Positions 33,605-42,612 of a stretch of DNA of 58,996 nt are shown piece after piece. The notes beneath the pieces are model-generated. The model did no database searches. It had not been told where the DNA came from and saw only the letters and a program-made list of their open reading frames with translations. This DNA is from an uncultured Acidimicrobiaceae bacterium. Lineage in GTDB: Bacteria > Actinomycetota > Acidimicrobiia > Acidimicrobiales > SZUA-35. The stretch covers positions 1-58,996 of the forward strand of contig CAMYLA010000016.1 in assembly GCA_947259095.1 (NCBI GenBank). Direction: 5' to 3'. Within the stretch, counting starts at the first letter, position 1; each line of letters begins with the position of its first letter. The translations under genes and the position numbers were made by a program.

Positions 33605-34261
33605 ATGACCGATCTCTACCAAGCCATGAGCACCCTGCGGGCGGTCCGTCGCCTCCGGCCCGACCCCATCCCCGACAAGGTGCTGCGACGGGTGCTGCAG
33701 GCCGCCTGCTGGGCCCCCACCGGCGGCAATCAACAACCGTGGCGGGTGATCGTCGTCGACGACGCCGAGCGCAAGCAGGCGCTGGCCGACATCTACCGGC
33801 CGGAGTGGCAGCGCTACACCGTCGGCTACATGAAACGTATGGAGGGGCTGGCGCCGGAGGACCAGGAGAAGCGCCGCCGCCAGATGGACGCCGGCGACCA
33901 TCTTGCCGACAACCTGGCCGACGCCCCGGTGATCCTGCTGTTCTGCGCTGATTTCCGGGCCATGGCCGTCACCGATGCCAAGCTCGATCGGATCAGCCTG
34001 GTCGGTGGCGGCTCGGTCTACCCACCGGTCCAGAACGCGATGCTGGCCTGCGTGGCCGAAGGGCTTGGTTGCACCCTGACCACCCTCCACTGCCTGCGGG
34101 AGGATGAGGTCAAGGCCGCCCTCGACATCCCCGATCCATGGGCAACGGCGGCGATGGTGCCGATCGGGTACCCGATCGGCAAGGGCCACGGCCCGATCAG
34201 CAGGCGGTCGCCGGAGGAGCTGGCGTTCCACAACAGCTTCGATCAACCCTGGACCGGCTGA
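33605..34261 (+). CDS. Nitroreductase-family flavoprotein
   Basis: 218 residues from the ATG at 33605 (MTDLYQAMSTLRAVRRLRPD). FMN-binding motifs: STLRAVRRLRPDPIPDKVL, ACWAPTGGNQQPWRVIVVDD, and the C-terminal VPIGYPIGKGHGPISRRSPE, close to bifunctional nitroreductase/dehydropteridine reductase types. The middle has a helical insertion with RPEWQRYTVGYMKRM. Its substrate is unknown. It is only distantly similar to the nitroreductase at 13 kb. Confidence 0.9.
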   Translation: MTDLYQAMSTLRAVRRLRPDPIPDKVLRRVLQAACWAPTGGNQQPWRVIVVDDAERKQALADIYRPEWQRYTVGYMKRMEGLAPEDQEKRRRQMDAGDHLADNLADAPVILLFCADFRAMAVTDAKLDRISLVGGGSVYPPVQNAMLACVAEGLGCTLTTLHCLREDEVKAALDIPDPWATAAMVPIGYPIGKGHGPISRRSPEELAFHNSFDQPWTG

Positions 34262-34370
34262 GCGGTCAGCGGTTGGCCCACCGTCGTTTGGCCACGCTGG
34301 TCGGCGCCCGCCCCCTGAAAGCCCGAGCGGGGTTTGGGTCGGGCAGAGGGTCTGGCACACTGTCGGACCG

Positions 34371-36047
34371 ATGTCGCGCTCCACCCTCCGCCTCCGCCCC
34401 TGGCAACGCCGCGCCCTCGACGTCTTCCTGGCCTCGGCCGACGGGGATTTCCTGGCCGTCGCCACGCCGGGGGCAGGCAAAACCACCTTCGCCCTGACCG
34501 CGGCCCGGCTGTGCCTCCCGAACCTGCCCGGTCGGTTGGTGGTCGTCGCACCGACCCGCCACCTCAAGGACCAGTGGGCCGAAGCAGCAGATCGTTTCGG
34601 GCTCCACCTCGTCGTCGACTGGGCCCCTGGAGACCTGCTCCCCGGCGATGCCCATGGGATCGTCACCACCTACCAGCAGGTCGGCGGCTCACCGGAGCCG
34701 TTCTTCGGCCTGTCACAGGGCGGCTTCGTCATTCTGGACGAGGTCCACCATGCCGGCGAGGAGCGTTCGTGGGGCGAAGGGGTCAAGGTCGCCTTCGATG
34801 CGGCCGGCAGGCGGTTGGCCCTGTCCGGCACACCGTTTCGCAGCGACACCCAGTCCATCCCCTTCGTCCGCTACCACTTCGACGAGGCCGTGCCAGACAT
34901 CGAGTACGGCTACAACGATGCGCTGTCCGACGGCCGGGTGGTCCGGCCGGTCTACTTTCCACGCTTCGGGGGGCAGATGGAGTGGACGGCCCCCGACGGG
35001 GCGATGTTGGCGGCGACGTTCGACGACGCACTGGCCAGGACCCAGGCCAACCAGCGGCTTCGGGCCGCGCTGAGCCTGGAAGGCGAATGGCTGCCGACCG
35101 TCCTGGGCCACGCCAACGAACAACTGCTCCGGATCCGCAGGACCCAACCCGATGCCGGCGGGCTGGTGATCGCCACCGACCAGGAGCACGCCCGGGGCAT
35201 CGCCGAGTTGCTCCGGACCCGATTCAGGATCAAGGCCGAGATCGCAACCAGCGAGGACACGGACGCCTCGGCCAGGATCACCGCCTTCGCCGGCGGCGAC
35301 CGGCCGTGGATCGTGGCGGTCCGGATGATCTCCGAGGGTGTCGACATCCCCCGGCTTCGGGTCGGTGTCTACGCCACGACCACCACCACCGAACTGTTTT
35401 TCCGTCAGGCGGTGGGCCGGATCGTTCGGTACATGCCGGGCTCGGGCCGTCAGCGGGCCTATATGTTCATCCCCGACGATCGGCGGCTCCGGCACTTTGG
35501 CCACACCATCGCCGATTCACGGCGGCACAGCTTGGCCAAGGACAGCAGGGAACGAGACGGCGACGACGACGAGCGGGAGGCAACCGGCGACGCCGACCAG
35601 ATGTCGCTGTTCGCAGTGCACTCCGCCACCGCCTCGGAGCTGGAGGACGACACCGGGATCTTCGTCGACGACCACGAGGCCGGACATGATCTCGACCCGG
35701 CAAACGAATCGGCTAAGCTGGATGCCGACGAGCTGGTGATCGACCTCTCCCAGGTGCCGTTGCCAGGGGGCACACCGGGAACGGTGTCGGCCCTCGGCGG
35801 CGACGGCGATCGAGCGTCGGATCGAAACGAACGGGACCGGCTGCGGCGGATGAACACCGACCTCACCAAGGAGCTGGTGACGCTGACCGGCCGGACCCAT
35901 GCGGTGGTGAACGGCGAGCTCAACCGCCGGGCCGGCATCACCAAGATCGCCGAGGCCACCATCGCCCAACTGCACCGACGGTCCAGGGCGGCCGAGGAGT
36001 GGCTGCGTCAGGAACACCGCCGGAAGAGGTTCAGTTCACTGCGCTGA
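34371..36047 (+). CDS. DEAD/DEAH-box superfamily 2 helicase
   Basis: 558 residues. Helicase motifs in order: Walker A ATPGAGKTTF, motif Ia VVAPTRHLKDQW, DEVHH (DExH), SGTPFRSD, a second RecA-like domain with SEGVDIPRLRVG, and the arginine-finger motif QAVGRIVRYM. The C-terminal 160 residues are charged and end with a basic helix (LHRRSRAAEEWLRQEHRRKR). It resembles the helicase half of type III restriction/UvrB-like proteins, but no nuclease or modification gene is near. It is convergent with the ATP-dependent DNA ligase gene, 12 bases apart, so a repair role is reasonable. Confidence 0.92.
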   Translation: MSRSTLRLRPWQRRALDVFLASADGDFLAVATPGAGKTTFALTAARLCLPNLPGRLVVVAPTRHLKDQWAEAADRFGLHLVVDWAPGDLLPGDAHGIVTTYQQVGGSPEPFFGLSQGGFVILDEVHHAGEERSWGEGVKVAFDAAGRRLALSGTPFRSDTQSIPFVRYHFDEAVPDIEYGYNDALSDGRVVRPVYFPRFGGQMEWTAPDGAMLAATFDDALARTQANQRLRAALSLEGEWLPTVLGHANEQLLRIRRTQPDAGGLVIATDQEHARGIAELLRTRFRIKAEIATSEDTDASARITAFAGGDRPWIVAVRMISEGVDIPRLRVGVYATTTTTELFFRQAVGRIVRYMPGSGRQRAYMFIPDDRRLRHFGHTIADSRRHSLAKDSRERDGDDDEREATGDADQMSLFAVHSATASELEDDTGIFVDDHEAGHDLDPANESAKLDADELVIDLSQVPLPGGTPGTVSALGGDGDRASDRNERDRLRRMNTDLTKELVTLTGRTHAVVNGELNRRAGITKIAEATIAQLHRRSRAAEEWLRQEHRRKRFSSLR

Positions 36048-36059
36048 TCACCTCCGGTG

Positions 36060-37631
36060 TCAGTCTGCCGGCCGGCCGCCCCCGGCAAGGAGCTGGCGGA
36101 CCGCGTCGAGGGTGTCGGCATCGTGGGGATCGCGGTCCGGCCGGTAGCCCCGCACCCTGGCGAAACGCAGGGCAACCCCGCCGGGGTAGCGGGTCGACGA
36201 CTGGGCGCCGTCGAGGGCGATCTCCACCACCAGGTCGGGCCGCACGTACACGGTGTGGCCACGGCGCTCGACCTCCCTGGCCAGGAGCTGTTCGGTCTGC
36301 CACTGCAGCAACTCGTCGGTCAGACCCTTGAACGTCTTGCCGACCATGACGAAGTCGCCGGTTTCGGGGTCCCGGGCGCCGAGATGAAGGTTCGAGAGCC
36401 ACCCCTGGCGGCGGCCGTTGCCCCATTCGACGGCCAGTACCACCAGGTCGAGGGTGTGCACCGGCTTGATCTTGCGCCATGACCTGCCTCGCCGCCCCGC
36501 CTCGTAGACGCCGTCGGCGGCCTTGACCATGACCCCCTCGTGGCCCCGTTCCAGCGCCTGCTGGAGGTGTGCCGCCGCCGCCGCCGGATCGTCGGTGAAC
36601 AGCTGGGGGATCACGTGGTTGGCGGCCAACCGCTGCAGCAGACCAAGCCGTTCCCGCAGTGGTCGGTCGATCAGGCTCTCGCCGTCAAGATACATGAGAT
36701 CGAAGAAGTAGGGTCGCAGACCGGCACCGGGCCGGTCTGCCTCGTCGCCGGGCCTGGTGCCGATGGCGCTCATCGTGTCCTGGAACGCTCGGGGGTTCTC
36801 GTCGCCGAAGAAGCCGAGCACCTCCCCGTCGAGCACCGCCGAGCGGCAGTCGAACGTCGCCGCCACCGCCGCCACCTGGCTGAGGCGGCCGGTGACGTCG
36901 TTGAGATTGCGGGTGTAGATGGTCACCGGATCGGCGCCGGCTCCACCGCTGCGATCGATGTGGACCTGGATACGGGCACCGTCGAGCTTCCATTCCACCG
37001 AGGCCGGCCCGACCGATTCGAGCGCCTCGGCCACGTCGGCGGCGGTGGCGGCCAGCATCGGCTGGATGGGCCGGCCGACCTCGAGGTCGATCGCCTCCAG
37101 CGCTTCGGGGCCCCGCAGCAGCGCAATGGCCGCCGCCTCCCCGAGATCACCCCGGAGCATCACGGCCCGGCGCATCAGGGCCGGCTTGACCTCGGCCGCC
37201 CTCGCAACCGCATCGGTCATCACACCGCCGAGCGCCCCCTGGCGGGCATCGCCGACCAGGACCCGCCGGACGAACTCGGCCTCCTGCTCCTCGCAGCCGG
37301 CCAGGAACAGGTTGAGCTGGGCGGCCCTGGCCGCTTCCGACCCGGTGCCGGTGGTGACGGCGATCTCGCTCAACAGCGCATCGAATCCCAGGACGTCTGC
37401 CGGATGGGGGGTCTCGCCGCCCACCGGCCGCTGGTCGAGACGGGCCACGGTGGCCCAGCCGACTCCGATCGCCCCCTGGCGGGGCGTTGCCAACAGGAAG
37501 CCGATGGCCGGTACGATCTCCGGACCGCTGAGGCGGACCAACAGGTCGGCCAGGAGCTGTGCCTTGGCCTTCCGGCTCGAAGTTGTTCGCAGTGCCTGCG
37601 ATGTTTCCGCCAGTTCAGCCAGCCGCATCAT
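36060..37631 (-). CDS. ATP-dependent DNA ligase (LigB-like)
   Basis: About 523 residues. The adenylation motif I is EWKLDGARIQVH with the catalytic Lys. Motif III is in FDLMYLDGESLI, motif IV in HEGVMVKAADG and motif V in WRKIKPVHTLDLVV. An N-terminal helical DNA-binding domain (about 200 residues) and a C-terminal OB domain complete the usual layout. It seals nicks in duplex DNA using ATP. Two adjacent Met codons (37631 and 37628) can start the family-typical MRLAELAETS; the frame is open further upstream but that part looks non-coding. Confidence 0.94.
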   Translation of the reverse strand: MMRLAELAETSQALRTTSSRKAKAQLLADLLVRLSGPEIVPAIGFLLATPRQGAIGVGWATVARLDQRPVGGETPHPADVLGFDALLSEIAVTTGTGSEAARAAQLNLFLAGCEEQEAEFVRRVLVGDARQGALGGVMTDAVARAAEVKPALMRRAVMLRGDLGEAAAIALLRGPEALEAIDLEVGRPIQPMLAATAADVAEALESVGPASVEWKLDGARIQVHIDRSGGAGADPVTIYTRNLNDVTGRLSQVAAVAATFDCRSAVLDGEVLGFFGDENPRAFQDTMSAIGTRPGDEADRPGAGLRPYFFDLMYLDGESLIDRPLRERLGLLQRLAANHVIPQLFTDDPAAAAAHLQQALERGHEGVMVKAADGVYEAGRRGRSWRKIKPVHTLDLVVLAVEWGNGRRQGWLSNLHLGARDPETGDFVMVGKTFKGLTDELLQWQTEQLLAREVERRGHTVYVRPDLVVEIALDGAQSSTRYPGGVALRFARVRGYRPDRDPHDADTLDAVRQLLAGGGRPAD

Positions 37632-37754
37632 CACATTGTGGTGCCGATCCCGTGCCGACGTGCGCATCGCACCGTTGAACGACCGATCCGGTCCAGGCCC
37701 CCTGACCGGGGCGAGAAGAAACATGTGTCGCCACGGTGGCGCTGTCGACCGGCC

Positions 37755-38483
37755 TCACTTCCAGGCGAAGACCGGTTGCTCGAACCCGTCGACCCGAACC
37801 TCGGTGCCGTCGAACGCAACCACCCGGAACTGGTGGATGATGGCGCCGGTCGGGGCATGGATCAGATCGCCGCCGATCGGGACCTGGATGACCGGGCGGT
37901 CGCTCTCGGGAATCGTCACGAACCGTGGCTCCCGTCGCAACTCCCTGATGGCGATGCGGTGTATCGAGGCCACCTCGTCGGGGTTCGGTTCCGGTGCGGC
38001 GTGATCGGGGGCCCAGAAGACGAAGGGGCTGATGACATAGCCCGACCTGGTCGGGTAGTCGTCGAGCCGGCCGAGGAGGTCGGGTGAACCGACCCGGAGT
38101 CCGATCTCCTCGTCGATCTCCCGGATCGCCGCCTCGAGCGGTGTCTCACCGTCGTCGATGCGACCGCCCGGCAGGGCCCACTGGTTGGTGTGGGAGTTGA
38201 GCCGGGCACCCCGGCGGGTCATGATGATGGCCGCCCCGCCCGCAGTCCCATCGACCCGACCGGTGACCTCTTCGGCGTGCACACCCGGCACGTTTGCGAT
38301 CAGCTCCAGTCGTTCGCCCTGCACCGGATCGTGGCCGTGGAGCTCGGCATCGCTGTTGATCACCACGATGCCGACCGCAGCGTGGCGGCGCCCGTCCAGC
38401 GGGTGGGACCGGTGCGAACGGCCGGTCAGGTTGGCGGCCAACCTCGACCGCAGTGGCCGATCGAAGCCGATGTCGTCGGTCAT
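37755..38483 (-). CDS. NUDIX hydrolase
   Basis: 242 residues from the ATG at 38483. The Nudix box GRIDDGETPLEAAIREIDEE followed by IGL fits the GX5EX7REUXEEXGU pattern completely. An insertion or domain edge before it (QWALPGG) and a CoA-pyrophosphatase-like segment after it (GRLDDYPTRSGYVISPFVFW) suggest a relative of CoA/acyl-CoA diphosphatases; the exact substrate is open. The N-terminal half contains an HPLDGRRHAAVGIVVI segment. Confidence 0.92.
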   Translation of the reverse strand: MTDDIGFDRPLRSRLAANLTGRSHRSHPLDGRRHAAVGIVVINSDAELHGHDPVQGERLELIANVPGVHAEEVTGRVDGTAGGAAIIMTRRGARLNSHTNQWALPGGRIDDGETPLEAAIREIDEEIGLRVGSPDLLGRLDDYPTRSGYVISPFVFWAPDHAAPEPNPDEVASIHRIAIRELRREPRFVTIPESDRPVIQVPIGGDLIHAPTGAIIHQFRVVAFDGTEVRVDGFEQPVFAWK

Positions 38484-38612
38484 GGCATCCAAGGTACGGC
38501 ATCGGGCATCGGCCGGGCCAACGCCGTCGACGACCGCGTGCTCAATCGTTGCCCCCGAATCTCGCGCGGGGCCAGCCGCCGATCGGCCCGATGGAGCCCC
38601 CGAGGCCGACAG

Positions 38613-38822
38613 TCAGGAGCGGATTCGCCTCCGGAGCCGTTGCAGGAGGCGGAAGGCGGCACCGGTGGCCAGCAGCAACTCGGTGGCCGAGGCCACCGGT
38701 GGATCGGCCCGCCCGCTCCTGGTGCGCTGAACAAGCCGTCCCGTGGTCGCACCCACCATCACCAGGTCGGAGATCAGACCCAGGGTGGGGAATCGCTCGC
38801 CCCTTGTTCGCAGAAGTCCCAT
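38613..38822 (-). CDS. Small basic hypothetical protein
   Basis: 69 residues, MGLLRTRGERFPTLGLISDL at the start and a strongly basic end (LLQRLRRRIRS). The codon third positions are almost all G or C, as in real genes of this window, but there is no clear ribosome-binding site and no recognised family. A weakly amphipathic central part could associate with membranes. It fills an otherwise empty gap of about 460 bases between the NUDIX gene and ribH. Confidence 0.4.
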   Translation of the reverse strand: MGLLRTRGERFPTLGLISDLVMVGATTGRLVQRTRSGRADPPVASATELLLATGAAFRLLQRLRRRIRS

Positions 38823-38949
38823 CGTCGCAACGGTAGTGCCCGCCGGGTGTGGTTCCGCCCCGGCTCGGCTCGGCGCGGAGGCGAGTGGGGGTCGAGGGGT
38901 CTAGACTTTCGCCACGCTCGATCGGGGCGTTGCATCATCGACGACGGGA

Positions 38950-39459
38950 ATGGGTGGCGAGTTGGCTTCTGGTGATCAGCGTGCATCGATGCCGGACGGC
39001 CTCGCCGGGACCGGCCTGACCATCGGCGTGGTGCGGGCCCGCTGGAACGATGAGATCGTCGAGCGCCTGGCTGAGGGGGTCACCCGGGCTCTGGCCGATC
39101 TCAAGGTCACCAGGACGGTCGAGGTCGAGGTCCCGGGGTGTTTCGAGGTGCCGCTGGCGGCCCGGTACCTGGCCCAATCGGGAGAGATCGACGCCGTCGT
39201 CTGCATCGGGGCGGTCATTCGTGGCGAGACCACCCACTACGAGTTGGTGGCCGACGCCTGTGGGAGCGGGGTCCAGCAGGTCCAGCTGTCGACCGGTGTT
39301 CCGGTCCTGTTCGGGGTGCTCACCGTCGAGTCGAACGATCAGGCGCTGGCCAGAAGCCAAGGGCCTGGGGGTCACAACGTCGGCCGGGAGGCGGCGGCCG
39401 GGGCGGTGGAGATGGCAAGGCTGGCCCAGCGGTGGGCCCCGTTTCGTGACGGCGGCTGA
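38950..39459 (+). CDS. ribH: 6,7-dimethyl-8-ribityllumazine synthase
   Basis: 169 residues. It condenses 5-amino-6-ribitylamino-uracil with dihydroxybutanone phosphate, the penultimate step of riboflavin synthesis, and forms large oligomers. Motifs: GVVRARWNDEIVERL, VPGCFEVPLAARYLA, CIGAVIRGETTHYELVADA and VLTVESNDQALARS. The start may be the ATG at 38950 or the Met at 38989 (MPDGLAG). It stands alone rather than in a rib cluster; no FMN-riboswitch-like leader was recognised in the preceding 120 bases. Confidence 0.96.
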   Translation: MGGELASGDQRASMPDGLAGTGLTIGVVRARWNDEIVERLAEGVTRALADLKVTRTVEVEVPGCFEVPLAARYLAQSGEIDAVVCIGAVIRGETTHYELVADACGSGVQQVQLSTGVPVLFGVLTVESNDQALARSQGPGGHNVGREAAAGAVEMARLAQRWAPFRDGG

Positions 39460-39498
39460 GCGTTCGGCCGGCGACAAGCTGTTGGAGAGGAAGAGACG

Positions 39499-40932
39499 AT
39501 GACGATGCGAACCGACCTGTTGATCGATGGGACGTGGCGGGGTGGGTCCGACGGCGACCGGATCCCGGTCCTCGATCCGGCCACCGGCGAGGAGCTGGCG
39601 GTGGTTGCGGCCGGCACCCCGGCCGATGCCGTCGCCGCCTGCGATGCCGCAGCCGAAGCGCAGCGGCTGTGGGCCGCAACCGCACCCCGGGTTCGCGCCG
39701 AGGTGCTGCGATCGTGCTGGGAGAACCTGGTCGACCACACCGACGAGCTCGGCGACCTGATCACCAGAGAGCACGGCAAGCCGCTGGCCGACGCCAAGGG
39801 CGAGGTGGCTTACGCCGCAGAGTTCTTCCGCTGGAATGCCGAGGAGGCGGTTCGGATCCGGGGTTCGATCAGCGAGGCTCCGGCCGGGACCAACAAGATC
39901 ATCGTCCGCCACCCCCCGATGGGCGTCGTTGTGATCGTCACCCCCTGGAACTTCCCGGCGGCGATGATCACCAGGAAGCTGGCCCCGGCCCTGGCCGCCG
40001 GGAACGCCTGCGTGATCAAGCCACCAAAGGAGACCCCGCTCACCGCACTGCGGGTGGGTGATCTGCTCGGCGAGGCCGGGCTGCCCCCGGGGTTGGTCAA
40101 CATCGTGCCGACCCTCGATTCCGGCAGCTGGTTCGATGCCGCAGTGGACCACCACGCCACCAGGATGGTCTCGTTCACCGGCTCGACCGAGGTGGGCCGG
40201 GTGCTGCTCCGCCGATCGGCGGACCGTGTGCTCAAGACGGTCATGGAACTCGGCGGAAATGCACCGTTCATCGTTTTCGACGATGCCGATCTCGACGCTG
40301 CGGTCGAGGGTGCAATGGTGGCAAAGATGCGCCATTCGGCCGAGACCTGCACCGCGGCCAACCGCTTCTACGCCGAGGCCGGGGTTGCCGCTGCGTTCAC
40401 CGCCAAGCTGGGGGAGGCAATGGCCGCCGTCAAGGTCGGCAGCGGGCTCGACGATGGCGTGAGCTGCGGCCCGATGATCAACCGGGACGCGGTGGAGAGC
40501 ATCGACTCCCTGGTCGGTCAGGCCGTTGCGGCCGGCGCCTCTGCCACCGTCGGCGGCTCGCCGATCGATGGGCCGGGGTTCTTCTATCAGCCAACGGTGC
40601 TCGGCAACGTTCGGCCCGATTCCCCGATCACCCGCCATGAGATCTTCGGTCCGGTCGCACCGGTCATTCCCTTCACCGACACCGAAACGATGATCGCCCA
40701 GGCCAACGACACGGAGATGGGTTTGGCGGCCTACGTCTACACCGCCGACATCGGCCGGGGACTCCAGGTCAGCGAGCGACTGGAGTCGGGCATGGTCGGC
40801 TTGAACCGAGGCGCAGTGTCCGACCCCGCCGCACCCTTCGGCGGCATGAAACAGTCCGGCCTGGGTCGGGAGGGGTCGACCGAGGGGATCTACGAGTTCA
40901 CCGAGACCCAGTACATCGCCACCAACTGGTAG
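39499..40932 (+). CDS. NAD(P)-dependent aldehyde dehydrogenase (succinate-semialdehyde type)
   Basis: 477 residues. Catalytic Cys in HSAETCTAANRFY and general base Glu in VMELGGNAPF; the cofactor-binding FTGSTEVGR and PWNFPAAMITRKLAPALAAG segments are complete. The HEIFGPVAPV and LNRGAVSDPAAPFGGMKQSG blocks are close to succinate-semialdehyde dehydrogenases (GabD). Other aliphatic aldehydes are possible. GAGAGGAAGAGACG provides the ribosome-binding site. Its 3' end overlaps the convergent membrane-protein gene by 35 bases. Confidence 0.94.
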   Translation: MTMRTDLLIDGTWRGGSDGDRIPVLDPATGEELAVVAAGTPADAVAACDAAAEAQRLWAATAPRVRAEVLRSCWENLVDHTDELGDLITREHGKPLADAKGEVAYAAEFFRWNAEEAVRIRGSISEAPAGTNKIIVRHPPMGVVVIVTPWNFPAAMITRKLAPALAAGNACVIKPPKETPLTALRVGDLLGEAGLPPGLVNIVPTLDSGSWFDAAVDHHATRMVSFTGSTEVGRVLLRRSADRVLKTVMELGGNAPFIVFDDADLDAAVEGAMVAKMRHSAETCTAANRFYAEAGVAAAFTAKLGEAMAAVKVGSGLDDGVSCGPMINRDAVESIDSLVGQAVAAGASATVGGSPIDGPGFFYQPTVLGNVRPDSPITRHEIFGPVAPVIPFTDTETMIAQANDTEMGLAAYVYTADIGRGLQVSERLESGMVGLNRGAVSDPAAPFGGMKQSGLGREGSTEGIYEFTETQYIATNW

Positions 40933-41248
40933 GCAGGGCCGGGTCGACGGTGAAGCCGGCGGTGACGCAGTTTTCGGCAGGGTAGGCGCCATCAGCGTCG
41001 GTCGGAAGGTCGGTTCTGGCCGCAGTGTCGGCTCCGGTTGCCAACGTCATCACGGTCGGGATTGGCTCGGCGAGGTGGTCGGGGACCGGGGTGGCGGGCA
41101 CATCGGCCGCAGTGGCATCGTCGCCGTTGCCGCTGAACAGCAGCACGACCACCACCGCCAGTGCTGCGATGGCCAGGCCGAGCCCGAGGCGGGAGCGTCC
41201 CTTGGCGATCGATTCCTGGGAGACGACGGGCTCGGTGGGCTCTTCCAT
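40898..41248 (-). CDS. Small single-pass membrane protein of unknown function
   Basis: 116 residues if started at the ATG at 41248 (MEEPTEPVVSQESIAKGRSR). One transmembrane helix follows (LGLGLAIAALAVVVVLLF), then an extracytoplasmic part rich in Asp, Ala, Thr and Pro with two Cys residues (ENCVTAGF and SWWRCTGSR). A short cytoplasmic N-terminus and long outer C-terminus suggest a membrane-anchored exported domain. No family recognised. Its 3' end runs 35 bases into the aldehyde dehydrogenase gene on the other strand. Confidence 0.6.
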   Translation of the reverse strand: MEEPTEPVVSQESIAKGRSRLGLGLAIAALAVVVVLLFSGNGDDATAADVPATPVPDHLAEPIPTVMTLATGADTAARTDLPTDADGAYPAENCVTAGFTVDPALPTSWWRCTGSR

Positions 41249-41325
41249 CGGGCCAACTCTGTCAGGCTCGTTACGATGATGACGGACCGGACCGGAAAGG
41301 ACCGGACCGGACCGGTCTGCCGGCG

Positions 41326-42363
41326 TCACTCGGCGGGGCGGCTCAACTTCCGATAGCGGCGCCTGGCCCGCCAGCCGAGCAGTGCGACGGCGTTGGCCGC
41401 CTCCCGCTCCGCCCTCATGCTGCGGCTCATGGCCTCGGCCCTGGCGTGTTTCTCGGTGTCCGCCAGGGCCATCTCGCGAACCACCCGGTCTCGTAGCTCG
41501 GCCACCTTGGCATCGGCGACCGAGCGGGCCCGACGCTCCTCCCGGAACCGTTCGGCGGTGGCCATCCGCTCCCGACGTTCCACCTCCAGCTCCCCGGTGG
41601 CCCGGTTGTGGGCGTCATTGAGGGCGGCCAGGGCGTGTCGGGCCTCCTGCTCCTTGACTTGGGAGGCCACCCGATCCTCATGGGATTTCAACAGCCGGTC
41701 GAGCAGGGTCAGATCGAACGCCTTGGCCAGGATCGCCAGGTTCGGGTCGTCGTGGTCGACGGTGGCGGGCAGGGACGCCGATGGCGCCTCGGTGGTCTCG
41801 ATGGCTTGCCGGCGAGCCACCAGCGCCGCCACCTCGCCGGTCGGTGCCGGGTCGATCGCCGCTCCGGTCTGGGTGCCGGCTGTGGGGTGCACCGGAAAGG
41901 TCGGCTGGGCCGGCGTGCCCGGGTGGCCGCCGTCGATGTCCGACGACTCGGTCTCCGCATCCGGCCGATCGACCTCGGCTCCGGCCGGACTGAGATCGAC
42001 CTCGGTTCCGGGCTCGGCCTCGTCACCGAGCCGGCCTTCGGGCTCGGCCTCGTCACCGAGCCGGCCTTCGGGCTCGCCGTCGACCTCGCTCACGGGCTGG
42101 CCGTCGCCCCCGGGGGAGGCGTCGTGGCCCGGCCGGTCGGCGGCGACGTCGAGTTGGTTTGGGCCACCTCGGAGGTCGATCGACCAACCATTGCGCGACG
42201 CGATCGCCGGCAGGTGCTCCTCGGAGATGACCCAGACCCGCCCCTCCGGTCGATCGGCCTTCTGGGCCTCCGGCAATGCCCCGATTCGAATCAATCGGTT
42301 CAGGTCGGTGTCGTCCACACCGAGCAGATCGCCTGCCTGGTGCAGTGTCAGTGTCGCCTCCAT
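41326..42363 (-). CDS. Helix-turn-helix plus coiled-coil protein with acidic linker, paralogue of the protein at 5.2-5.9 kb
   Basis: 345 residues from the ATG at 42363 with GGGGAGGG just upstream. Residues 1-70 are a helix-turn-helix (LTLHQAGDLLGVDDTDLNRL, then IRIGALPEAQKAD and ASRNGWSIDL), clearly related to the N-terminus of the protein encoded at 5222-5887. A Pro/Glu/Asp/Gly-rich linker follows, with a 30-bp in-frame duplication (42011-42070) repeating RLGDEAEPEG. Residues about 210-330 are coiled coil. The basic end ALLGWRARRRYRKLSRPAE resembles the end of the paralogue. Likely a DNA-binding scaffold or chromosome-associated protein; this is inference. Confidence 0.8.
   Translation of the reverse strand: MEATLTLHQAGDLLGVDDTDLNRLIRIGALPEAQKADRPEGRVWVISEEHLPAIASRNGWSIDLRGGPNQLDVAADRPGHDASPGGDGQPVSEVDGEPEGRLGDEAEPEGRLGDEAEPGTEVDLSPAGAEVDRPDAETESSDIDGGHPGTPAQPTFPVHPTAGTQTGAAIDPAPTGEVAALVARRQAIETTEAPSASLPATVDHDDPNLAILAKAFDLTLLDRLLKSHEDRVASQVKEQEARHALAALNDAHNRATGELEVERRERMATAERFREERRARSVADAKVAELRDRVVREMALADTEKHARAEAMSRSMRAEREAANAVALLGWRARRRYRKLSRPAE
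42011..42080. repeat. 30-bp tandem duplication inside the acidic linker of the coiled-coil gene
   Basis: Two identical 30-base units at 42011-42040 and 42041-42070, each starting GGCTCGGCCTCGTCACCGAG, followed by ten bases of a diverged third. In frame, it repeats ten residues. Confidence 0.85.
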
Positions 42364-42612
42364 GGCCCTCCCCAAGTCTTGCTACAACGTCAAACCAGCG
42401 GCGTCGGCGACCCGCTGAGGCGACACCAAAGTACGGGCCCGATCGGACCCGGCGGTGGATATGGAACGGCTGCGTGCACAAGCAGCCCCGAAATCGCCGC
42501 TGGTCAAGCGACGCGGGCCCGGAAATTCTTTTGCCGCCCCCCTCCGGGACCGACCGGATCACCGGCTGACGGACCAAGGGGCGGGCGGTCGCCCCTGCCG
42601 CCGGTCGAAGGC